32,926 bases of DNA from Pelatocladus maniniholoensis HA4357-MV3 (GTDB lineage Bacteria; Cyanobacteriota; Cyanobacteriia; Cyanobacteriales; Nostocaceae), in the NCBI GenBank assembly GCA_019359115.1, contig JAHHHW010000141.1, positions 1-32,926 of the forward strand, in the 5' to 3' direction. Position numbers and translations under genes: made by a program. Below the pieces are notes generated by a model. That model made no database searches and was not told the DNA's origin. It saw only the letters and a program-made list of their open reading frames with translations. Below are positions 10,334-16,199 of this stretch, piece by piece. Each line of letters starts with the position of its first letter. The stretch's first letter is position 1.

Positions 10334-10891
10334 ATGACCGAAATTATTAATATTGAAAGTATATCGACGCCACAGACAATGATAAACATTTCATTAAGCA
10401 GACAGATTAGTGCACCTACAGAAAAAGTCTGGGAGGCAATTTCTAAACCTGGTAATTTGAGCTATTGCCATCCTTTTTGTGAAAAAAATTCTGTGGAAAA
10501 ATGGCCAGGTATTGGCTCTGAAGATACTGTGTATTTTTATAGTGGGAAAGTTGCTACTCGATATTTCACAAAATGGATTGAGGGTGTTGGTTATGACTTG
10601 GATCTTACCATTCAAAGCATAAATGTTCAAGTAAATGTGATATTTCGTATTAGCAGTATAAAAGAAAATTATGAAAGTTTACTAAATATTTCAATCATAA
10701 TAAATACTCTTCCAACAACTTTAGAAAGTTCTCGCTCAGGTTATTTACATTTTATTCGTCGCTCACTTGAGAATTACTTAGATTCTGTTTTGAAAGGTTA
10801 TGAGTATTATATTACTACGGGACAAGCAGTCAAAAGAAACCAATTTGGTTCTCATCCTATTTTTTCTCCTACTATCGATATTATCGATTAG
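10334..10891 (+). CDS. SRPBCC (START/polyketide cyclase-like) protein
   Basis: This is a 185-residue protein with the pattern of the SRPBCC fold: an N-terminal strand NISLSRQISAPTEKVWEAIS, then KPGNLSYCHPFCEKN, a set of beta strands, and a C-terminal helix (FIRRSLENYLDSVLKGYEYY). Members bind hydrophobic ligands in a deep pocket. Some are aromatases or cyclases, many only bind lipids. I prefer the ATG at 10334 because AAGGTGAG sits a few bases upstream. A GTG three codons earlier (10325) is also in frame. Between the FAAL and the dimetal enzyme it could hold or present the fatty acyl substrate, which is inference. No catalytic residue can be assigned. Confidence 0.7.
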   Translation: MTEIINIESISTPQTMINISLSRQISAPTEKVWEAISKPGNLSYCHPFCEKNSVEKWPGIGSEDTVYFYSGKVATRYFTKWIEGVGYDLDLTIQSINVQVNVIFRISSIKENYESLLNISIIINTLPTTLESSRSGYLHFIRRSLENYLDSVLKGYEYYITTGQAVKRNQFGSHPIFSPTIDIID

Positions 10892-11299
10892 ATACTTAAA
10901 TATCTAAAATTTGAGCTTTACCTTGATTTATATTATTAGTTAATCTAAAATAGGAAAGAAAGAGGAAAGTTATAAAAATCCAATAAAATAAAATAGATAC
11001 TAGATTATCTTTTTATTTTGGAATAACTTGTAATCAGAGAGTTTTTACCATTTACTGAGAAATCCAATTGAGACGTTAAGAACCATCTAATTTTTCAATC
11101 ACCTAATCATTCTTAAATATATTGATTGTACAATTACTGGTGTTTTTCGCTCAGTCAGTCTATCGTTTTAACTTTGATTATTCATAATATATATACTTCA
11201 CTTGTATGTATATTGCTGAAGAGTTATCTCTAAGAATATGAACAATATTCTTGATGATAGCAAAGAAAAATATATCTTTAATCATTTGAGGAAGATACC
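10892..11299. other. Intergenic region upstream of the dimetal enzyme gene
   Basis: This is 408 bp of AT-rich DNA with no gene. A good ribosome-binding site, GAGGAAG at 11288-11294, precedes the ATG at 11300 by 5 bases. The length suggests a separate promoter for the dimetal enzyme gene, but I cannot place -35/-10 boxes with confidence. Confidence 0.5.
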
Positions 11300-12670
11300 A
11301 TGAAACAAACTACTATTAACAATCTAGATACAGCGACACAACATTCCAAACAATCTCAGAAGGATGGAAAGAAAATTTTCAAAATTGTTGAGAATAACTA
11401 CCGGAATAACCTAGAGTCTGACTATACAGAGAAAATTAAAGAGCTAGACCGGAATTTCCATTATAGTAATAACAGCAATCATTATTGGACGGAGCCGGAA
11501 CAGTCAATTCTTTATGGAACGCCCTTATACGATGTAGCTTCATCTACGCAAAAGATAGCTCTTAATCACCTATTTTGGGTCTCACAGTACAACTATGCTG
11601 CCTATAGTGAAATAGAGACAATTGATTATAACCAAATCACAGCCGATTGTTTCTCTAATATAGGTAGCGATTATGAAATCATTTCACGCCAGTTAGAGCA
11701 TGAATCTGCTCAAGAACGTGTCCATATTCACGCTTTTTTCAAAGTTAATTACCAGACAATAAAAGCTTTGCTAGATAATCAAGCATTTAGTACTCCCATA
11801 GGAACGAAGCTTTCAGAGTATCATCAAATAGATTTGCAGCTTTCTAATTACCAATACTATGCTCTACGCTTCATAACTAAAATGATGCTGACTGGCAAAC
11901 AAAGATATGATTCACCCTATTTAAGAAAGTTAGAAGAAACCAGAAAGTTTACTTCAGCAACTACTAGAGGCTTTTTTCATGGACGTGGAGTAATACCTTC
12001 TCATCTAGTCAGATTCTTTGCCTTAAATTGGGGAAGTTCACCCTTTTTAGCTTCGCAATACTATACAGTACGCTTTATAGGTAATATGTTGCTCAAAAAT
12101 CAAGAGTACAGCATGTTTGCATATTTCAAAAAAATTAGCAACCAAGACAATTTTGTGCCAATACCAACAGCTCTATCCTACTATCACTTTTTGGATGAAG
12201 CTTTCCATACTTCAACTTCTCTATTTCTTGCCCGAGAGATACAGAAAACTTTTCCAAAACCAACTGCATACGAAAAATTTCTCATTAATTTAGCAGTCTA
12301 TTTGATTCAACGTATTAATTTGAGCCAACTTTCTGGGGTTGTCAGAAATCGCTTTTTTGGAGACGATATTTCGGGAATGATTGACATCTATAGACTGCTG
12401 AAAAGTTCTATATTTGCTATGTCTCACGAAGAAGCAGTTCATTGGGTGGAGAAATGTTTCTGCTATGAACATGAAGGTTTTCATCAATCAGCTCAATCTC
12501 ATAAGCGTTTGTTATCAGAGGCGCGCCAACTTTGCGAGCATCTCGACTACCTATGGCCTGCGAATCGTGAAATGCATATAATGGCTGAGGGCGGATCAAT
12601 TGATAAAGCTGTTCGCAACAACATCAAGACCTTTAAACAATTCTCAAAATTAAGCACTAGTTTAAACTAG
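11300..12670 (+). CDS. CylC/AurF-like dimetal-carboxylate enzyme, candidate fatty-acyl halogenase
   Basis: This 456-residue protein has a ferritin-like dimetal signature: E139-x2-H142 and H296-x3-E300-x2-H303. Both spacings match the iron ligands known for the N-oxygenase AurF (E136/H139 and H223/E227/H230). A third ExxH lies at E392-H395. AurF is much shorter. The length of about 455 residues and the company of a FAAL and a stand-alone ACP fit the CylC group of cyanobacterial dimetal-carboxylate halogenases, which chlorinate unactivated carbons of fatty acyl chains (cylindrocyclophane, columbamide). The ribosome-binding site GAGGAAG lies 5 bases before the start. No signal peptide or membrane segment is seen. 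The likely role is halogenation, or else hydroxylation, of the ACP-bound fatty acid. The dimetal fold is fairly secure. The halogenase assignment is inferred from family resemblance and context. Confidence 0.68.
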   Translation: MKQTTINNLDTATQHSKQSQKDGKKIFKIVENNYRNNLESDYTEKIKELDRNFHYSNNSNHYWTEPEQSILYGTPLYDVASSTQKIALNHLFWVSQYNYAAYSEIETIDYNQITADCFSNIGSDYEIISRQLEHESAQERVHIHAFFKVNYQTIKALLDNQAFSTPIGTKLSEYHQIDLQLSNYQYYALRFITKMMLTGKQRYDSPYLRKLEETRKFTSATTRGFFHGRGVIPSHLVRFFALNWGSSPFLASQYYTVRFIGNMLLKNQEYSMFAYFKKISNQDNFVPIPTALSYYHFLDEAFHTSTSLFLAREIQKTFPKPTAYEKFLINLAVYLIQRINLSQLSGVVRNRFFGDDISGMIDIYRLLKSSIFAMSHEEAVHWVEKCFCYEHEGFHQSAQSHKRLLSEARQLCEHLDYLWPANREMHIMAEGGSIDKAVRNNIKTFKQFSKLSTSLN

Positions 12671-13037
12671 TAGCCTAAAATCGCTAAAGATAAAAGATGG
12701 AAGTGGGGACTGTAAAGAAGAGCTTGTCTGTATGCAATGAAAACTAAAAACTTGCATCAGCTTAGCAACTTATTGAATTGATCTGACGTTTGTAATTTAA
12801 TAGACTCTAGCAAGCTGAAGTTAGTTTGGGCAGACAGAATTTGTAAATGTAAATACAAAACTCCTTTGTCCTTTAGCAATACGGTTTATTATTAAAAATT
12901 GCTTTAAGTAGCTAGCTACTTAAAGTAACACTACCGCTGTTGAAAAAGGGAATTTACCACACTTGCATCTGAAGAAAAAAATTAAAGTAGTGTCCAACCT
13001 TTGTTTATGAAATGTCAAAAGTAATTAGAAAAAATTC
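12671..13037. other. Intergenic region upstream of the desaturase
   Basis: This is 367 bp without a gene. Its one clear structure is the 24-base perfect palindrome at 12902-12925. No ribosome-binding site better than a purine-rich AGAAAAAA precedes the desaturase start. Confidence 0.5.
12902..12925. repeat. 24-base perfect palindrome upstream of the desaturase
   Basis: The half-site is CTTTAAGTAGCT, followed directly by its exact reverse complement. It lies 112 bp before the desaturase ATG. It could be an operator for a dimeric regulator. As RNA it could fold to a 10-bp stem with an AGCT loop, but no run of T follows, so it is not a standard terminator. Confidence 0.75.
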
Positions 13038-14006
13038 ATGTCGATGCAGCCGAATGATATAGCAACAGAGGAGTTCCTTGTGGACTCACCCAAGAGGCAG
13101 AAAATAACAATTAAGAGTGATCGCCTGAAAATTCCACAAAAGCTTCATGCTTTGGCTATAATCTTAGTCCCTTTATTAGGTTCAATAGTTGCAGTTGCAA
13201 TGGTTCCCTACTTAAGTGTTGGTTTAGTAGAGATAGGGTTGTTGTCAAGTATGTATGTCTTGACCGTTATTGGAATTACTGTAGGTTTTCATAGGTATTT
13301 TGCCCACTCTGCTTTCCAGACCAATACTACTGTCAGAGTCATCCTTGCCATACTTGGATCTATGGCTTGTCAAGGTCCTCTGATTTATTGGGTAAGTAAT
13401 CATCGACGACATCACCAGTACAGTGATCAACCAGGTGATCCTCATTCACCCTATTTCAATGGAGATAAAACGCTAGGTAAAATTTCAGGGCTGTGGCATT
13501 CTTATGTTGGCTGGACATTTACTCATGAACTCACCAACACTTTCTTTTTTGCCAAAGACCTGCTTCACGATCCTGTGATTCTAAAGATCAATCGGCTTTA
13601 CTACTTTTGGTTCTTCTTGAGTTATGCTCTTCCTACCATTCTAGGAGGAATGATAAAAGGGACAAGTATAGGTTTCATTTCTGGATTTATTTGGGGGGGC
13701 TGTGTTCGTCTTTTCCTCTCATATGTTTTTGGGCTTAGTATTAACTCAATCACTCACCTCTATGGTAATCGTTCCTTTGATACTCGTGAGCAAAGTACAA
13801 ATAATTCTTGGCTAGCAATACCTACTCTAGGAGAAGCTTGGCATAATAACCATCATGCCTTCCCTAATTCTGCAAAATTTGGACTAAGCTGGTGGCAATT
13901 AGATCCAGGTTACTGGGTCGTTAACGCTCTTGAAAAGCTTGGATTAGTCTACTTTGTTAAAGCTCCTACGGTAGGAATGATAGAGTCCAAAAGGGTATTT
14001 AAGTAG
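13038..14006 (+). CDS. Membrane fatty acid desaturase (JamB-like, acyl-ACP type candidate)
   Basis: This is a 322-residue integral membrane di-iron desaturase. The three histidine boxes are intact: HRYFAH at 85-90, HRRHH at 122-126 and HNNHH at 269-273, with a further His in SITHLYGN. Hydrophobic stretches near residues 35-80, 100-120 and 190-230 fit the usual membrane helices. The order FAAL, desaturase, ACP recalls the jamaicamide JamA-JamB-JamC set, where the desaturase acts on the ACP-bound fatty acid and makes a terminal alkene or alkyne. The gene ends 59 bp before the ACP gene. The protein is also close to ordinary delta-9 acyl-lipid desaturases, so position and degree of desaturation cannot be told from sequence. 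An in-frame ATG two codons downstream is an alternative start. Confidence 0.9.
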   Translation: MSMQPNDIATEEFLVDSPKRQKITIKSDRLKIPQKLHALAIILVPLLGSIVAVAMVPYLSVGLVEIGLLSSMYVLTVIGITVGFHRYFAHSAFQTNTTVRVILAILGSMACQGPLIYWVSNHRRHHQYSDQPGDPHSPYFNGDKTLGKISGLWHSYVGWTFTHELTNTFFFAKDLLHDPVILKINRLYYFWFFLSYALPTILGGMIKGTSIGFISGFIWGGCVRLFLSYVFGLSINSITHLYGNRSFDTREQSTNNSWLAIPTLGEAWHNNHHAFPNSAKFGLSWWQLDPGYWVVNALEKLGLVYFVKAPTVGMIESKRVFK

Positions 14007-14065
14007 ACTATCAGCAAATATCAAACGAAGCGTACATACTTATTAGAACTATAGAGAGCTAAACA

Positions 14066-14410
14066 ATGGAAATTCAAAATGCTCAATTTACTCAGATTGC
14101 TACAGAAGTAGTAAATAACAATATCGATTCTAAAGAGGTTCACAAAGCTCTGCCCACATTAGCAGAGATTCAAACTTGGTTAATCATCCATCTAGCACAA
14201 CAGATGGGAATAGAACCGGATCAGGTAGATGTCAAAACTGCCTTTGAACGTTACGGTTTAGATTCTTCGGCAGCAGTAGGCTTGATTGGTGACCTAGAGG
14301 ATTGGCTGGGATATGAGCTTGATCCTACTCTCATCTATGATTACCCCAATATTGAGGCTCTATCACAGCATTTAGCTCATCCCTCTTTTGTTACCTTCGG
14401 CAGAGAATAA
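14066..14410 (+). CDS. Stand-alone acyl carrier protein
   Basis: This is a 114-residue carrier protein. Its phosphopantetheine site is GLDSS with Ser67, followed by the typical helix-II region (AAVGLIGDLEDWLGYEL) and the YDYPNIEALSQHL ending. It is longer than a fatty-acid-synthase ACP because of an N-terminal extension of about 30 residues, as in the JamC/CylB-type ACPs loaded by FAALs. It probably carries the fatty acid from the FAAL during desaturation and C-H functionalisation, then delivers it to PKS1 or PKS2. A purine-rich GAGAG lies upstream of the ATG. The last ten codons and the stop belong to a segment that is duplicated 176 bp downstream. Confidence 0.92.
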   Translation: MEIQNAQFTQIATEVVNNNIDSKEVHKALPTLAEIQTWLIIHLAQQMGIEPDQVDVKTAFERYGLDSSAAVGLIGDLEDWLGYELDPTLIYDYPNIEALSQHLAHPSFVTFGRE

Positions 14411-14480
14411 TCTCAAACCCCTATTTTTACGTCTTTTTTCAACAAAGAGATTTAAATGACTTGCGTTGGGATGCGATCGC
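14381..14480 (+). repeat. Tandem duplication, copy 1 (ACP 3' end and downstream)
   Basis: This segment starts in the last ten codons of the ACP gene and ends at the HIP1 site GCGATCGC. It recurs at 14557-14655 with roughly a dozen differences, most of them near the 3' end. The period is 176 bp. Weaker similarity continues past both copies (ctcctcgtagtaacaaaag at 14529 against ctccttgtagtcataaaag at 14705), so the duplicated unit was larger than the clean part. Confidence 0.85.
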
Positions 14481-14538
14481 ACAATTCATTATTTTGTTTA
14501 GTATTCAGAGTTGGGGCTGTATTTTTATCTCCTCGTAG

Positions 14539-14569
14539 TAACAAAAGAGGGATCAGCCCTCTTTTGTTA
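14539..14569 (+). terminator. Perfect 13-bp hairpin after the ACP gene
   Basis: TAACAAAAGAGGG at 14539-14551 and its exact reverse complement at 14557-14569 enclose the loop ATCAG. The right arm is the start of the second repeat copy and equals the end of the ACP coding sequence. The stem could end transcription or stabilise the upstream mRNA. No T-tract follows, so a standard intrinsic terminator is doubtful. Confidence 0.45.
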
Positions 14570-14655
14570 CCTTCGGCAGAGAATAATCTGAAACCTCTAT
14601 TTTTATGTCTCTTTTCAACAAAGGGATGTAAATGATAAAGTCGGAATGCGATCGC
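14557..14655 (+). repeat. Tandem duplication, copy 2
   Basis: This is the second copy of 14381-14480. It includes the former ACP C-terminal codons and stop, now non-coding, and ends at a second HIP1 site. It shows a local duplication at the 3' end of the ACP gene. Confidence 0.85.
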
Positions 14656-14733
14656 CTACATTTGTGATGATATCTGAGGCTCAGGCTAGAAATAATATTT
14701 TTCTCTCCTTGTAGTCATAAAAGTGTCCGAGGA

Positions 14734-14779
14734 AAGCGATCGCATTCCCAATGGATGTAAAGAAACATTTCTGTTTCTT
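14734..14779 (+). repeat. Dispersed repeat, copy B (partner at 227-272)
   Basis: This is the plus-strand copy of the element described at 227-272. The 29 bases 14751-14779 are identical between the two copies. A HIP1 octamer sits at its left part. Confidence 0.7.
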
Positions 14780-14918
14780 GAAAGAGGGATCAGAAACTTA
14801 CAGTTAAGTGTGTAAGCCCTATTTTGAAAGAGTAATCAAACAATAAATAATGTGTTTGCTTGAATACCCGTAATTAGGACTAACATCATGATGCAAAGAA
14901 GTTATAGGTAATTAGAAA

Positions 14919-14939
14919 GACTTGATACGATATCAAGTC
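14919..14939. repeat. 9-bp inverted repeat with 3-base loop
   Basis: GACTTGATA, loop CGA, TATCAAGTC is a perfect inverted repeat about 330 bp upstream of the methyltransferase gene. It may be an operator or a transcript hairpin. No T-tract follows. Confidence 0.55.
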
Positions 14940-15267
14940 GCTATCAAAAGCGGCTTATTAGTAGGTGGGGTGTCAAATAACAGACAATTAAAATGAGCGT
15001 CGCGACAATTACAGTGTCCAAAAATGATTGAGTGATTACTGTCTCAAAAATATAGCTAGTAATTTGTCTAGAGTTTTATTAGAACAAGGGTTTAGAGTTT
15101 CAAGGATAAATGACTCAAAGAAAATTTTACTAGGGATATTTTTGCTTATTTTAACAGAAAACTGCTGTAAATAATGTGACAACTCTGTTATTTTTAATTG
15201 CAGATTTGTTTAAGATTTTTCAAAGTTATAGGTTTGTTGAAACAGATTAGATTGTCAAAACAAAAAC

Positions 15268-16155
15268 ATGGCTACGAACACTGTCAAAATTCCTAATCCC
15301 GGTGCTTCATCAGAGGCACTTCGCCATCATTACGACGTTAGTAACGAATTTTTCTCTCTCTGGCTCGATCCAACACGTACTTATTCAAGTGCATTTTGGG
15401 AGGAAAATGAAGGATTTGATGCCCTCGAAACTGCACAGATGCGAAAACTTGATTTTCATATTGAACAGGCAAGAGTCAAAGGCGCTAAGCGAGTGTTGGA
15501 TATAGGGTGTGGTTGGGGTTCACTGTTGAGACGTCTTGTAGACGTTCATGGTGTTGAAACTGCTGTGGGGATTACTTTAAATAAGGCTCATGCAGAATGC
15601 ATTTTAGCTTGGGAACATCCAAAAATAGAAGTACATTTAGAAAGTTGGACAGAACACTCTCCAAAGACACATTATGACGGGATTATTTCATTGGAGGTTT
15701 TTGAACACTTTGCTAAGTTGGAACTTTCTCCAGAAGAAAAAGTAGCAGGCTATCGTACGTTTTTTTTGCGTTGCCATGACTGGTTGAAGCCTGGAGGTTG
15801 GATATCACTCCAAACTAATGTCTATGAGAATTCTCAAAAAGAGGACTTTAGTCAGTTTTTTGCTGAACAAGTTTTTCCAGAATCAGATCTAGCTCGCCAG
15901 TCAGAAATTTTTCAGGCAACTGATAAACTTTTTGAAGTTGTAGCATTTCGCAATTACCGTAAACACTACGTACGCACGCTGAAAACTTGGCTCAAAAGGC
16001 TAAAGGCAAACCGTTCTAAAGCAGTCTATCTAGTCGGAGAGGAAATAGTTGCCAGATATGAAAAATATTTGAGCCTTTCTATTATTGGTTTCCATTCAGG
16101 AACAATGAATGTTTCATGTATTACAATGCAGAGGCTCAATAACCCCCGTAAGTAA
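15268..16155 (+). CDS. SAM-dependent methyltransferase, cyclopropane-fatty-acid-synthase family
   Basis: At 295 residues this is the short CFA/mycolic-acid methyltransferase type. Landmarks are HYDVSNEFFSLWLDPTRTYS, the SAM loop VLDIGCGWGSLLRRL near residue 76, EVFEHF, and the C-terminal YVRTLKTWLKRL ... RYEKYL pattern. Compared by memory with CmaA1, the bicarbonate-binding cysteine (YSCAY) is a serine here (YSSAF), and the histidine of LLHTI is a glutamine (SLQTN). The Glu of FEHF is kept. That argues for simple methylation of a chain or an oxygen over cyclopropanation. It stands 44 bp before PKS1 and probably belongs to the same transcript. Its target (fatty chain, PKS intermediate or an enol/hydroxyl oxygen) is not determined. 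The ribosome-binding site is weak. Confidence 0.85.
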   Translation: MATNTVKIPNPGASSEALRHHYDVSNEFFSLWLDPTRTYSSAFWEENEGFDALETAQMRKLDFHIEQARVKGAKRVLDIGCGWGSLLRRLVDVHGVETAVGITLNKAHAECILAWEHPKIEVHLESWTEHSPKTHYDGIISLEVFEHFAKLELSPEEKVAGYRTFFLRCHDWLKPGGWISLQTNVYENSQKEDFSQFFAEQVFPESDLARQSEIFQATDKLFEVVAFRNYRKHYVRTLKTWLKRLKANRSKAVYLVGEEIVARYEKYLSLSIIGFHSGTMNVSCITMQRLNNPRK

Positions 16156-16199
16156 TGAACTAGCAACATAGGCAAATATCTCAAGGTAGGAGCATAGAA

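Larger units (their letters stand above)
14411..15267. other. Repeat-rich spacer between the ACP and methyltransferase genes
   Basis: About 860 bp has no gene but holds the second tandem copy, the 13-bp hairpin, the dispersed repeat, a 9-bp hairpin at 14919-14939 and a set of TGTC/GACA words at 14971-15068. It splits the cluster into a fatty-acid-loading half and a PKS/NRPS half, and probably contains the promoter for the second half. I cannot place that promoter. Confidence 0.6.
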
